A DNA stretch of 64,000 nucleotides from Zygaena filipendulae (taxonomy: Eukaryota > Arthropoda > Insecta > Lepidoptera > Zygaenidae): NCBI GenBank assembly GCA_907165275.2, contig OU015649.1, positions 1,828,001 through 1,892,000 of the forward strand, given 5' to 3'. A model generated the notes under the pieces. It did no database searches, was not told where the DNA came from, and saw only the letters and a program-made list of their open reading frames with translations. Each line of letters starts with the position of its first letter. Position 1 is the first letter of the stretch. Both the position numbers and the translations under genes were made by a program. Positions 32,003 to 43,405 of the stretch are shown piece after piece.

Positions 32003-32917
32003 TTGATTCTTAACTTATAGTTAGTTATGTTTTTACCCGAACCGGAGAATAGGAGAGATAGGATAGTTCTGTAATCTGTTATTTATTCTGACGAAACAAC
32101 CAATTTTTTTTCATATTTAATAATAAAATATCTCCCAGAGAATACAATAATTACTTGTACCTACATATAATAATAATTTCCACAAAACTTTCGTGCGCCG
32201 TACATTTGCGAACACTCAGAACGCGTCATACAATAGAACAACGCATAATAATTCTAATTGTTATCAAAATATAGTTCAAATTTCAACGCTGCAGCGTAGA
32301 ACTACATTACAATAAGTATCCATCATACGAATCGATGTAGCGATAAAACGTAAAAAGAGATAAAAAATATAATCATAAAACATCTTAAATACATTCTATT
32401 TAAAGAACAAATTCAAATGGATTTGACAATGTAACACAATATGATGTCGAACTAAACGGCCCGCAGCTATAAGAGAATCGAAATAAAACAATCGAGACTT
32501 TTAGCCGGAGAAAATAAACGACAAAATCGATTGTATCGTTTCACGAGAATCGAGAGGTTGTTAACAATTGACGCCTGTTTTGTAGTTTATGCTTGGACGA
32601 GATGAAATGGATCGCGAGGCCGTAGGTCGAGGCGTGATTGTTTTGGTACACGAAAATAAACTCAATCTGAAGGGGGATTGGTATTAAATTCGCTCGGGGC
32701 GGTGGTGTCGGGTTGAGTAGGAACAATGGCTCCGAACAAGATGAGACAGGTGATTAGGTTACGGAGAACATAGTATCTGGACATGGGCTATTGGAGTTAC
32801 GAGTATATTGAAAAACATGGTGTGAGGCGATTTATTTTAGTTAGAACCAGCCACAAGTAGACCGCAAGTAAAACATACACCAGGGACAAAACGGAGGGAA
32901 ATACAGACATATTATAT
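32003..32917. other. Unique DNA, no gene seen
   Basis: Between about 32220 and 32760 the sequence is rich in CGAT and CGA words with moderate GC. No coding motif was found; it may be conserved intronic DNA. Confidence 0.35.
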
Positions 32918-33153
32918 GGACGCAGATAAGCAATAACATGTTAACCCACAAAATTAAGTTATTGATACAGAACGATTTATTGAGAGTTACAGAACGTTTT
33001 TTAATTATGTGTTTACTTCATTACATTGTATAAATATGTAACAATATGTTGAACATAAAAAAATGTTGACACAAAATGGCGCTATAATTTTAAAACACGA
33101 TTTACTCAAAATTTCTCCAGTGTGGGTTAACACACTATTGCTTATCTATGTCC
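32918..33153 (+). mobile_element. MITE with 4-bp target duplication (family M2), copy 1
   Basis: 236 bp. The ends are GGACGCAGATAAGCAATAAC and the inverse of GGACATAGATAAGCAATAGT, each followed inward by TGTTAACCCACA. ATAT flanks both sides (32914-32917, 33154-33157). Internal landmarks are ACAAAATGGCGCTATAATTT and CTCAAAATTTCTCCA. It has no ORF. Confidence 0.78.
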
Positions 33154-33172
33154 ATATAATCTACGTTTTATA

Positions 33173-33520
33173 CAAGGTGTAAGGTTAAAGGAGGGACATA
33201 TTCGAACCCTCGAAAATGCTTACATGTTACTAAAAAAAATTAAAAACAGTATAAAACACTCATAAATAACAGAGAAAACTTCAAACGAAAACGTGGATTT
33301 ATGTGGGTGAATGACCCTTAAATAAAATTTTGTCGGCGCGCCGCTGGCAATACAAAGGAAAGGGACGTTGAATGACCTTTTGGATATGATCCTTCAGTGC
33401 GTCGACAACTAGCGCGCTTCTACGTCAAAAGAAACCTTATGTTTTTTTTAGATATTTGGGAGGACAATGAAATGCTTAACATCCTCCTTCAATAAGTCCC
33501 TCATTTAACCTTACACACTG
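33173..33520. mobile_element. MITE flanked by TA (family M3)
   Basis: 348 bp with inverted ends CAAGGTGTAAGGTTAAAGGA and the inverse reading CAGTGTGTAAGGTTAAATGA; GGGAC follows in both. TA stands outside each end (33171-33172, 33521-33522), as in Tc1/mariner. No transposase is present. It lies 19 bp from M2 copy 1. Confidence 0.7.
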
Positions 33521-33981
33521 TATATCTGTAGGAGAATATATTATATTGTATCTAAACTACAGAGTACTCAAAAAAGTCTAATGAACAAGCAAAATACATA
33601 TAACACCTTTATTAAAACTCACGTCGATCTAAAACTGTCACGAATCTCTCGCAAGATCCAACAGACTACGAAAAGTTACTGGGAATAATTTTATGGTTTA
33701 ATATGTACACATTTGGATATGTCTGTTTGTATTTTTGTACTAAATCCCAATGTAGAGGAAAAATCTTACCGCGTGACAACAAAAACAAACAGAGGTTGCT
33801 CTACATTAGGTTTTTCAAACTCGCTTATTGTCCTTATACTCGTAGCATAGTTAGTAGGTATAATACATGCCTGTACTATAAATGGTGACGAGGTTGACAA
33901 TAAGGAATAGCCAACGTTAACCAACACAAACATGTCCGGAATCACGTTTTCTCAACACAATGACCTCATGAGTCGATAATT

Positions 33982-34216
33982 GGACATAGATAAGCAATAG
34001 TGTGTTAACCCACATTGGAGAAATTTTGAGTAAATTGAAGTATTAAAATTATAGCGCCATTTTGTTTAAACTTTTTTATGTTCAATATTTAGTTACATAT
34101 TCAAACAATGTAATAAGGTAAACAAATAATTAAAAAACGTTCTCTAACTCTCAATAAATCGTTCTGAATCAATAAATTTGTTTTGTGGGTTAACATGTTA
34201 TTGCTTATCTGCGTCC
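33982..34216 (-). mobile_element. MITE M2, copy 2 (inverted)
   Basis: 235 bp, same termini as copy 1 but in the opposite orientation. AATT flanks both sides (33978-33981, 34217-34220). The interior aligns throughout, including AGCGCCATTTTGTT. Confidence 0.78.
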
Positions 34217-34544
34217 AATTGGTATTTCATAGCGGTCCACGAACTTGGATCTTGTTTTGAATCGTTTCCGAAGACCTGTCAACTCTCTGGTCACAATGGT
34301 ATTGTCAAACATAAGGTGAGGTGAGGTAGCTATTCCCTACTGTGAATTTTGTGAAATATCTTTTCTTAATTGACGTCGATTCCTTCTAAACTACTTTCCT
34401 GTCAAATTTCAGTTTCATAGTTATAGAAATTTCATGATTCGTCTGTGAATTTTCATATACAATTCTATCCAAATTTGCATCTTTTGTCAACATTGTCGTG
34501 ATAATGAAAACAACTAATCAGTCCAATGGTTAACTGGTAACCGG

Positions 34545-34602
34545 TGGATAACTGGTCCCGAAATTCCCGCGGGAACTCTGAAATTACCCGGGGAACAACT
34601 AG
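34545..34602 (-). mobile_element. Head-family fragment, minus strand
   Basis: Minus strand CTAGTTGTTCCCCGGG, TAATTTCAGAGTTCCCGCG, GGAATTTCGGGACC. Only the first 60 bp remain. Confidence 0.5.
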
Positions 34603-35086
34603 TAAATAAATAAAACAAATCATAAAAGTTTGCTTTGTTATTGGACTAAAATGACTTCTATGACTGTTAAAATAGTAGGCAAAATTGCTTCTCAAGTGTC
34701 GATACCTTCACGCCTGTCTCTTGAGGGGTTGATAAAATAATCTCACAGTTTCAACTTCTAATCTTTCATATGCCTGTTTGCTGGGATTCTATCGCTCTCG
34801 CAGACTTGAATGAGTAACCTAAAGTTAAACAAGGAATGTTTACACAAAACACAGGTGTGTGTAAAATAATATTATCGATTTGGACATCCAACCACGAGCT
34901 CGCGTATCGTGTTTGCCCACCCGCGACTACCGAGAACCTGCCACCCATGCAGACAGACAGTCAGCTATAGTGCCCACTTATCAACAATACGTATTAGATA
35001 TACCTACCCAATATACAATTTACAAATCAAAAGGACTTCTTTGATTGCGTTTTCAATCTTATCATTTTAACTTTATATTTATTTTT

Positions 35087-35165
35087 CTAGCTGTCGCCCG
35101 CGGTTTCACCCGCGTTAATTTCGGGATTCTCGCGGGAATTCCGGAATAAAAAGTACCTACCCTGC
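35087..35165 (+). mobile_element. Head-family fragment, plus strand
   Basis: CTAGCTGTCGCCCGCGG, TTTCACCCGCG, TTCTCGCGGGAATTCCGG, AATAAAAAGTACCTACC, then unrelated DNA. Confidence 0.55.
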
Positions 35166-35224
35166 GCTTCTGTTACGATCCTGCAATCTCATTTCGATTC
35201 GAGATTGTGTTTTCAGGAGTAACC

Positions 35225-35357
35225 TACCATTTGTACCATTTGTATACTTAAATAATTAGGTAAAATAATTAGGTAAAATTTATTAATTATAATTATAATT
35301 TGTTAATAATATGACATTTTTGATGTTGAAATAAATTATTTGAATTGAATTGAATTT
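35225..35357 (+). repeat. LINE 3' tail with (TTGAA)n
   Basis: TTGATGTTGAAATAAATTAT then TTGAATTGAATTGAATTTG, comparable to the TTCAA-tailed LINE end at 15182-15349. Confidence 0.45.
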
Positions 35358-36900
35358 GACGTCAGTTCGATTTGTTTCCATCCTAACTCAATGACGAGAC
35401 AGCGATGCAAGAAGGTGGACTAGTTGAGGGCGCAAAACCTTTTTATATGATAATATTAAATTTAAATAATTGAATGTTATATTTAACTCGTCAATTCAAT
35501 TACCGACTTCTAAAGAAAAGCCCGACGCGCTCACACCAAATTAAGCAAACACATTATACGAAATTAACCCGTCATACATCACAATACCCCTTCGAAGACC
35601 GTTCGTTACGAATTTCGGCCTTTCCCCATTGTTCTATACAAGTCTGTAGATGTAGAAGCAAGATAAAACGACTAAAACAAATAGTACTAATTACCTTAGA
35701 AGCGCAGTTAACAATCGGGACCATCTCTAATCTGCCAGACAAATTGGTGGGCGATCACTCAGGAGCGACGGCGTCCGTTGGACAAATTAGGCAAATTATT
35801 TTTTTCGATTAAACCCCACATTGTTTAATCGCAGTCGGTTAATAGGCGGGAGATAACATCGCTCCAGTTGCTTTTTTCCTTGTACGTTTCCACTGTTTAT
35901 TTGAGTTCGGCACGTCGTCTTCTTAAATATAATAGTATTTATTTTATCAAGTCACTATCCGCGTCTGTCCGTCTGTCTGTGTATCCGCTAAGTTTTTCCT
36001 AACTACTACGAATATCCATGCAATTTTTACTGCAAATTCGAAAAGTTTATATTAATTAAAGTAAAACCATATTAAAATACTATATGTAAGTATATCAATG
36101 GAAACTTAAAAGTGTCGACACTTTGTATTGTGTTATTGAGGATCTTTTTAGATATGCAAGCATTATGTACCTGCTGCGCTTGTTGCCAATTTCGTATGCG
36201 TCACTTTCGTTGCATTCTAAAATTTCAGTCTGGACGCGTGCTTTTCAAAAATTATTGTTGTTATACCTAACAGCATTTCCACTCTTTAAATCTAGATGCC
36301 AATATAAGGAAAAATAATAATATATTTACCCTACTTGTTATATTTTGCTATAACTAGCGAGAAACCAGATTGCGATAAACTTCAGTTTACATGTTATATT
36401 TTAACAATTCGTAATGTGTATTTAATCACAAAATGCGAAAAATTTACGAAAGCCGGTTACCAAAACGGACCGAATGGTATTTTATACACGCTTGTCAAAA
36501 TTTAAAAATAGAATCTACAAACGTAACGCTCTCTACCATGAAAACGCACAGTTATGTCCACATCTTGTGAAAATTTTCCACAGATTTATGAGGGTTAACT
36601 GTTTAGGGCGGACTTATACAACGCGATGCCGCTCGGCAGTACACATTATTTTGTAGACGTTTTATTTAAATGAAAGCTCATACTTTTACACGATGAAGAC
36701 GGCGCAAATATAAAACGGCGTCAACAAATTGCTTAATACAGATTTGCATATTTTTCTAATCATATCTCTAATATCGATTTTTCAATGTCGATAAATAAAT
36801 GATAGAGGCAAAAATATGTGTGCTAAAAAAGTTATAAATAAGTGGGTCTATTTAAAAAATGGGGTTAAATAACGCGACAACGAGTTAATTACTATTGCGG
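35358..36900. other. Unique DNA, no gene seen
   Basis: A 112-codon plus-strand frame (35474-35812) has no recognisable domain. The rest is AT-rich. Confidence 0.35.
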
Positions 36901-37130
36901 ACTAGCTGTGCCTCGCGGTTTCACCCGCGTGAGTTTCGGAATTCTCGCAGGAGCAATTTTTTCTAAAATAAAAGTAGCCTAAGTTACCCCTTATAACATC
37001 AGCTATCTGTCAGTAAAAGTCCCGTTAAAATCGCTCTACCCGTTTCAGAGATTAGCTGGAACAAATAGACAGACAGGCAGACGCAAAAACGGACAGACAG
37101 ACAGACAAAAATTTTAAAAACAATTTTTTT
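36901..37130 (+). mobile_element. Head-family copy, CAGGAG/ACATCAGCTA subfamily
   Basis: ACTAGCTGTGCCTCGCGG head, TTCTCGCAGGAGCAATTTT, ACCCCTTATAACATCAGC, TAAAAGTCCCGTTAAAATCG and (CAGA)n before AAAAACAATTTTTTTTATG. Confidence 0.68.
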
Positions 37131-37638
37131 TATGTAAGTTGCATATATAAGTATAAAAGTACCGTATATACACACCTACTTTTGTAATGTGCATTTAGTA
37201 AATAGTTGTTAATTTTAAATTACAAACAGACACTTCGATTTTATTTATATGTACCTATAGAATTACAGATGTATAGACTAATCACAATGTCTCGATAAAG
37301 TGTTGCCGTCACTATATATCTGTGTGCACGAGTTCAGTGACATTGTTTTTTAAATTATCGTTTAACTACAATTATTTTTGGCAGTTTATGTGGCTTTGCA
37401 ACTATTTTGCTTATGCCTTACCCTGAACTAGGAACTGGTTGTTCAGAGGGATTCATGCCTTATCTTGAGAAACCAATTCAACCATACAACGTCGCCTTTT
37501 CTTGTAATTTAAAAACTAACCATTGTCACCATCAATAAGATTTAAATTCGTGTAATTTATGTTCTGACAATATTTTAAAAGCATGATCGTGGTACCTCTA
37601 CATCTATTTACTTACCTTATATTAAATATGTTGGAAAG
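37131..37638. other. Unique DNA, no gene seen
   Basis: No ORF or repeat landmark. The last 8 bases are the hAT-like target duplication TTGGAAAG. Confidence 0.35.
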
Positions 37639-38364
37639 TAGGGATGGCGATTCTTTACGAAAAAGATCGATTTTTAAATCGATTCGAATCGTAGTCTAAT
37701 GAATCGATTCACGAAAAAATCGAGGCCTACAAAATCGATTCTTAAAAAATCGATCTTTTTTTCAAGTTTGCGTTTACAATGTAAATTTGTATCAATTTTA
37801 CTAAAAACAAGATTAATATTGCAATTATCGATATCTTATCAATAAAATCAGGGAATTCAAAAATAACAATTATTTTTATTACCGTACTATAAGATGAACT
37901 ATAAAAAAAAATAAGTATTTATATACTGAATGTTTTTATTGATTGCAAAAAAGTAAAAAATAAGGTAAGAGTTAAAAGTTTAAATATTAAGCATTGGGAA
38001 TTAAAACTGGGAACTATAGTTCCCAATGCTCAATATCTAAATTATAGATACATAAAGTCAAAGACTACAAACGTAACTTTTTTATTAAAGAGAGGCGAGT
38101 AAAGGATACTAAACATACAGCCATCTCGCGAGTTTATGAGTAGTTAACTCTTTAACCGGCAGACCTCTTATAATTCAGGCACATTCAACTAAATGCAAAT
38201 AATTGTATGGTTTATACCAAAACAGAAAAAATCGAATGTCGATTTTCAAGGGTGATATATCGATTCAGTGAATCGACACAGTACTTCATATCGATTTAAA
38301 AAATCGATATTTTCTGCTTGAAAAATCGATTCTTCGATTAATCGATCTCAGATCGCCATCCCTA
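37639..38364. mobile_element. Non-autonomous hAT-like transposon rich in ATCGATT repeats
   Basis: 726 bp. Inverted ends TAGGGATGGCGAT and the inverse of TAGGGATGGCGATC. TTGGAAAG is duplicated exactly on both sides (37631-37638, 38365-38372). Both subterminal regions (37660-37760 and 38230-38350) are packed with AAATCGAT/AATCGATT words in both orientations, as expected for hAT transposase binding arrays. The interior has a local GGGAACTATAGTTCCC palindrome and no transposase. Confidence 0.78.
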
Positions 38365-38385
38365 TTGGAAAGAAAACATTTTATA

Positions 38386-38716
38386 ATGGGCATGTGGACT
38401 AATTTTTATTTTTTAGTCCGTCTTGTAGATTATTAAAAAATATTGGACACGTATTTTTTCTTTTTTTACGTAATCAAAAAATAACGGCGATATATTGAGT
38501 TGAAATTTCGCGTAACGTCACTATTCTGATAGTTTGTATGGCGGTTTTACGGTTAGTGACGTCACGAGTCACGACCTCCTCATCCTAAACTTTAATGCGC
38601 TTTATCTCTGTATATTTTAATTTATTTAAAAAGCAAAAAATACGTGTCTATTGTTTTTTATTTTCTAACTGACGGACTAATTAGAATTTTTATTTTTAAA
38701 AGTAGTCCACATCCCT
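38386..38716 (+). mobile_element. CRE-bearing MITE M1, copy 6
   Basis: ATGGGCATGTGGACTAATTT, TTAGTCCGTCTTGTAGATTA, GCGTAACGTCACTA, AGTGACGTCACGAG, TAATGCGCTTTATC, AGTAGTCCACATCCCTA. It starts 14 bp after the hAT duplication. Confidence 0.74.
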
Positions 38717-38876
38717 ATTGTAGAAACATTAGTTTAGTTGTGTCTCTCATCTTATCAGGGTTATCAGCAAACGACTACAGGGTCCATTAAAGTGCTATCA
38801 GGCTTATCAGTTTGTTATCATTGCGAGATGCGACGGCGGCGAGCCCGATGGAATCAGAGAAATAAACGTATCTATG

Positions 38877-39228
38877 TATACAACGTGTTAATGAATTAAC
38901 TGAAAACTTAAAAGTAGTTTGCTCAGAATCAACTAGCGAATCGATCGCACTATGTTTTAATATAGGTTATATTTTTTCATTTTTACTAGCCCAAGTCTAA
39001 ATTATTTATAATACAATATTTGAACCGTACGCCGCCGCCCGCAGCAAAAAATCGAACCGGTAGGCGCGGGCGTAGCGCTTGGAATTTCGTAGATAGGTCA
39101 CCTCCAAACAAATGTTGAATAACTTTTAATAATTGTTTTCGACATAAAATATATTTTAATCATATTATTGTTTATTTTTTTAAATGAGGTGTATCAGGTT
39201 TTCAGTTTATTCATTAATACGTTGTATA
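38877..39228 (+). mobile_element. Inverted-ended element (family M5), copy 1
   Basis: About 350 bp beginning TATACAACGTGTTAATGAAT and ending with the inverse of TATACAACGTATTAATGAAT; CTGAAAAC follows in both. The interior has GCGGGCGTAGCGCTTGG, AGGTCACCTCCAAACAA and TTTTTCATTTTTACTAGCCC. A second copy in the opposite orientation is at 39592-39945. Confidence 0.65.
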
Positions 39229-39284
39229 CGTACCTATACTCATAATAATCAGTGTGGTTTGTTTGTTCGTACCGCTCGCGCTTT

Positions 39285-39549
39285 GACGACCCGATTGGCG
39301 CAGAGGTCACCATGCCTACCCGCTAATCAAGGGTTTCCGGGTTCGATTCCCGGTGGGAGTGAACTTTGTGTGATGAACACAGGGTTCCATTTTCCAGTCT
39401 GGGTGTGTTTATATATATATAGTATAATATGTAAGTAATTCTATGTAGTATATACCACGTTTGCTTGGTTTCCACGACACAAGCTAATAATAGCTTACTG
39501 TGGGATCAAGTAGATCTGTGTGTTGTGATATGGATTATTATTATTATTA
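39285..39549 (+). mobile_element. tRNA-derived SINE (family S1), copy 1
   Basis: A tRNA-like head GACGACCCGATTGGCGCAG contains an A box (TTGGCGCAGAGG, 39295-39306) and a B box (GGTTCGATTCC, 39340-39350), the RNA polymerase III internal promoter. The tRNA-unrelated body has GAACACAGGGTTCCATTTTC, ACCACGTTTGCTTGGTTTCC and CTTACTGTGGGATCAAGTAG. It ends in TTATTATTATTAA. The head does not fold into a complete functional tRNA. It lies between the two M5 copies. Confidence 0.8.
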
Positions 39550-39591
39550 ACGCTAAAACTCCACAACCCTTTCCTGCACTTTAATGCGACT

Positions 39592-39945
39592 TATACAACG
39601 TGTTAATGAATTAACTGAAAACCTGATACACCCCATTTAAAAAAATAAACAATAATATGATAAAAATATATTTTATGTCGAAAAAACTTATACTTTAAAA
39701 GTTATTCAACACTAGTTTGGAGGTGACCTATGTACGAAATTCAAAGCGCTACGCCCGCGCCTACCGGTTCGAATTTTTTTGTTGCGGGGGGCGTACGCGC
39801 CTAATATTGTATTATAAATAATTTAGACACGGGCTAGTAAAAATGAAAAAATATAACCTATATTAAAAGATAGTGCGATCGATTCGCTAGTCGGTTTTGA
39901 GCAAACTACTTTCCAGTTTTCATTTAATTCATTAACACGTTCTAT
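39592..39945 (-). mobile_element. Inverted-ended element (family M5), copy 2, opposed to copy 1
   Basis: The inverse of 38877-39228 along its full length: AGGTGACCTATGTACGAAAT, CTACGCCCGCGCC, GGGCTAGTAAAAATG. With copy 1 it forms an inverted repeat of about 350-bp arms around a spacer of about 360 bp. The stretch 39550-39591 just before it looks like an M1 fragment (CACTTTAATGCGACTTATA). Confidence 0.65.
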
Positions 39946-40292
39946 ATTCAGTAGCCCTTTACTCCCCATGCATAAAGAACTATAGCTTAACGTCATATTA
40001 TATTTGTGCAATAAATAAAAATTCTCGACGATTGCATCGACACCCAATACGGCTTGTGACGTAACCACAGCACACCCGGATCCGGCGCGTCAGTTGAAAC
40101 TTGAAAGCGATACAAAGTAACCAATACTACTTTACTGATAAGGAAAGATAACCGCTAGTTTGTATACAAATAGACAGTCAATGCAACGTTAAATTTGGTT
40201 CCACATCACAATGGCTGCTTTGTCTCGACTGTCGAGAACGAAATAGCTGTTACGAACATATGCAATATGTCCTCGTAAAAAAAAAAACAAAG
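39946..40292. other. Unique DNA, no gene seen
   Basis: No motif of note. Confidence 0.3.
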
Positions 40293-40560
40293 TAATGGAG
40301 AGTGCTCATGGAAACAAAACAATCTCAAAATCGACTGTCCTACCATCTGCCATCAGGAAACTTCAGCCCCTACATCCCGGCTCCATCGTCAGATCAGCTC
40401 GATGGTACTATGATATTGTATTTTCATGGAACTTAAGTATGCTAAATTTCATCTCAATGGGATACCGGCAAGTGGTTGAAAAATGGTTCGCAAAATTTTA
40501 AAGAATTTGCTAAAAGTTTACGTTGAACATTGCAAAATGAATAAAAAAAAAAACAGTGAC
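40293..40560 (+). repeat. Dispersed lepidopteran-type repeat (CCCCTACATCCCGGCTCC)
   Basis: AACTTCAGCCCCTACATCCC, CAGATCAGCTCGATGGTAC and AAATTTCATCTCAATGGG followed by ACCGG.AAGTGG are, from memory, landmarks of a common moth/butterfly dispersed repeat. Only one copy lies in this window, so the family claim rests on recall. Confidence 0.45.
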
Positions 40561-40953
40561 ACCTTACATTTGAACATGTAAATTAAAAACACTATATTTA
40601 CACACACTGTGTTTCCCGGCTTACCAAAAACATTACAGCCAAACAACCTAAAAGTATCACATACATATTTATCCTATTCAACCTTGATAGTTGGGTAAAT
40701 AATAACAGTCATATTAAATGAGGTGTTTTATCAGATTATCAACGCTCTGCTATCACGGTTCAAGTGTTATCATTTGGATGTGAAAAAACATTCATCTGTA
40801 GTCCAAAGTACCCGGCACACATTTATGTAATTTAAAAAATTGTTTTTGGGAAATTGACATGTTTATTTTTCAATTCCAAATGAAGATTTATTCTTTTTGT
40901 TTCTTAACTTTCTTTCTACAATGGAAGCCTTAACATACACACATTGCCTTTGT

Positions 40954-41330
40954 GACCGTTCAAGTATTACGTAAGCAGATTTTTTGCATTTACTAACCCA
41001 CCCCTCCCCCTTGTCAGCAAAAGTAAGCAAAGCTCTTACCCCTCCCCCCATGCTTACGTAAACATTGGTAAAATTGATTGATTCGTGAGCAGCAGTTATA
41101 AGTCTAGAAATAAGGTCATTATCTGTAAGAATCCCTTTAAATGCATTTTGTTTTCGAGCATAGACAATGTGTAGGTTGCCATATTTTTAAAAAATGTAAA
41201 TAATTACTGCTGACGTAATCATCATCTAGATCCCCCCACCCCCCATGTCATCAAAAATAAGCAAAGCAAATACCCCTCCGTCCCCCTATATTATATTATA
41301 TTAGTGCTTACGTAATACTTGAACGGCCCC
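40954..41330. mobile_element. MITE with CCGTTCAAGTATTACGTAAGCA ends (family M6)
   Basis: Inverted ends CCGTTCAAGTATTACGTAAG at 40956 and its inverse CTTACGTAATACTTGAACGG at the right. Both sides carry C-rich stretches (CCCACCCCTCCCCC and CCCCCCACCCCCC) followed by TCA.CAAAA.TAAGCAAAGC in direct order. A further ATGCTTACGTAA lies internally (41050). There is no ORF, and the target duplication is unclear. Confidence 0.65.
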
Positions 41331-41599
41331 TTTCTGCAAAAATAATTAGCATTCCCGCCGTCGCGTAAAAAGAAGAGACTGCGATAATAACAAAGCTTAT
41401 GGAGTTTAAAACATTTTATAATAAGTACTTTATTGCACCAAAGTTTTTTTACAATATTCATATGAATTAATTTCATGGTAAAAAGGCGGCCTTAATGCTA
41501 GAAGCAATTTTTTCAAGGCAAACGAAAAAAGGGACGCTACCGTTGTCCCATAAGGGTGTCAGTTAAGCCCCTTTTTCTCAGCAACGCGTGGAGGTCTCT

Positions 41600-41755
41600 A
41601 TGTAGTTGACATTAATATCAAATAGGTACTCGTCTGCAATCCCTTTATAGAGGTGTGTAAAGATCAAAGATCCAAGTCAACGCAATCAAAAGACGTAAGT
41701 TTAAATTCCGCATATTTTGACACTCGCAAGGGAAACCAAACTCGTAGAAACAGTA
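41600..41755 (-). repeat. Decayed fragment related to 11294-11657
   Basis: CAAGTCAACGCAATCAAAAG matches the inverse of TTTGATTGCGTTGACTT at 11500, with TTCCGCATATTTTGACACTC nearby. Confidence 0.4.
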
Positions 41756-41761
41756 AATATC

Positions 41762-41949
41762 TAATATATATAAATCACGTGTCACGTTGTTTGTCCGCGA
41801 TGGACTCCGAAACTATACTGAATGGATTTTGATAAAATTTTGTAACCATTTATAATATGGTCCAACTTAAAAGATAGGATAGTTTTTATCCCGGAATTCC
41901 CGCGGGAACTCCAAAATTACCGCGGATGAAATCGCGGGGGCAGCTAGTA
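41762..41949 (-). mobile_element. Head-family copy, CACGTGTCACG-tailed subfamily
   Basis: TATATAAATCACGTGTCACG, GTCCGCGATGGACTCCGAAA, CCCGGAATTCCCGCGGGAAC, GATGAAATCGCGGGGGCAGC. It is very close to 20947-21172, indicating recent activity. Confidence 0.7.
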
Positions 41950-42393
41950 GTTTATATAATTATACTGTACCATACAGTAGAACTACAGCGGAATTGTTCA
42001 ATTTGGTTGCGACTTACAAAATTTTAAATTAACAAATCCATTATCAAGCCATTGCGTATAATATATCATAATTATTATGTACTTATACTGTAATAATAGC
42101 AACAATCGTGATAACGAGATGTTAAACGCACTATATCCACTTATGACTGAAGCAATTGTTGTACAAAAGTTGATCAAACATGACACTGAGTATATTTAGT
42201 GGTGGCTAGGGACAAGTGATAGAACATATGGCTTATCTTTTGTTTTGAGATAAAATTTTTAGTTGGCTCATTCGATTTCCAATATAGGCGTAATTAACAC
42301 ACCGGCTCAGTCAAAGTTGATAGGAATGGCCTGTTATGTCTCATCCAGCTTTAGGTAAATTCTTTGCGTATGTAAAACATTATTCTGTATTTT

Positions 42394-42665
42394 ACTAGCT
42401 GTCCCCCGCGGTGTCACCAGCGATAATTTCGGAGTTCCCGCGGGAATTCCAGGATAAAATATAGATATAAACCTTCCTAATGAATCCTTCTATCTATTGG
42501 TTAAAATTGGTGCATGAAAACCCGTTGCGTTCTAAAGAACTACGCAACGGGTTTCTATGCGCCAATATATGTGTTTATATGATTAGATCTTTAGATCTAA
42601 GCATATATACACAGACAGACAGACAGCGGGAAGCGACTTTATTTTACACTATGTAGTGATGCGTT
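42394..42665 (+). mobile_element. Head-family copy, TCTATCTATTGG subfamily
   Basis: ACTAGCTGTCCCCCGCGG head, CCAGGATAAAATATAGAT, GAATCCTTCTATCTATTGG, then an internal hairpin (42518-42554), (CAGA)n and CGACTTTATTTTACACTATG. Confidence 0.68.
42518..42554. repeat. Perfect 12-bp hairpin inside the head-family copy
   Basis: AAACCCGTTGCG and CGCAACGGGTTT pair around 13 bases. It replaces the ordinary AAAACCCGTTCAGTAGTTTT segment of the subfamily, so it arose by local inverted duplication. Confidence 0.6.
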
Positions 42666-43090
42666 GTTCTAACTAGATTTTAAATAAGTACTGAATATTC
42701 AGTATCTATCGTATTGTAAATTGTATATACATTATAATATATACAAGCGAATGTCCATGGCCTAAAATATTTGAATATTAGTATACTTATAGTTCCGATT
42801 TAAACAGGCTCGATCACTCAAAAGCTTTTTATCAGAATCCAATTAAAATTAGAATTTTTGAAGAAAAAAAAAATTTAAAAGCGGGGTAACGTTATGTTGT
42901 GCAAATAACCCTCTGAGTTCAACAGAAAGCTCGCTTTTTATAAATATGTAAACACATAAAATGATAGGTCAGAAAGAAAACAGCTTGTATGAGAAAGTAA
43001 AAATTACGCGCCATTCCACGCACACATCAGTTGGTTTAGTTTTTCAATTTCGAACGGAATTTTGAATGAAATCTACGTGTAATATTTATT

Positions 43091-43405
43091 ACTAGCTGTG
43101 CCCTACGGTTTCACCGGCGTGAAAGGTTTTTATACAACAACTTTTTTCCCGACATCCGATTTCAATGAAACAAAGCCTAAATGTAGCTCCAGACTAAGCT
43201 ACCAACATGTGAAAACCGCATGACAATCCGTTCAGTAGATTCAGAGATTATCGCGAACAGACAGACAGACAGACAGAAAATATTTTTAAAAACCCTTTTT
43301 TTGTGGTTGGTTACTCTTCGTTTATCGTTCCCTGTCAATTTTTGTTAAAAATATTCAATGTACAGAATCACGGATTCTAGCTCTTTTATTATATATAATA
43401 TAGAT
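43091..43405 (+). mobile_element. Head-family copy, long GTGAAAGGTTTTTAT subfamily
   Basis: Colinear with 21518-21820: CCCGACATCCGATTTCAATG, TTCAGAGATTATCGCGAACA, CAGAATCACGGATTCTAGCT. Confidence 0.7.

Noticed and set aside
39285..39362. A tRNA gene with A and B boxes
   Set aside because: The acceptor and anticodon arms do not pair as a full tRNA. The unit continues into a fixed non-tRNA body and is repeated at 58511-58781, so it is a SINE head.
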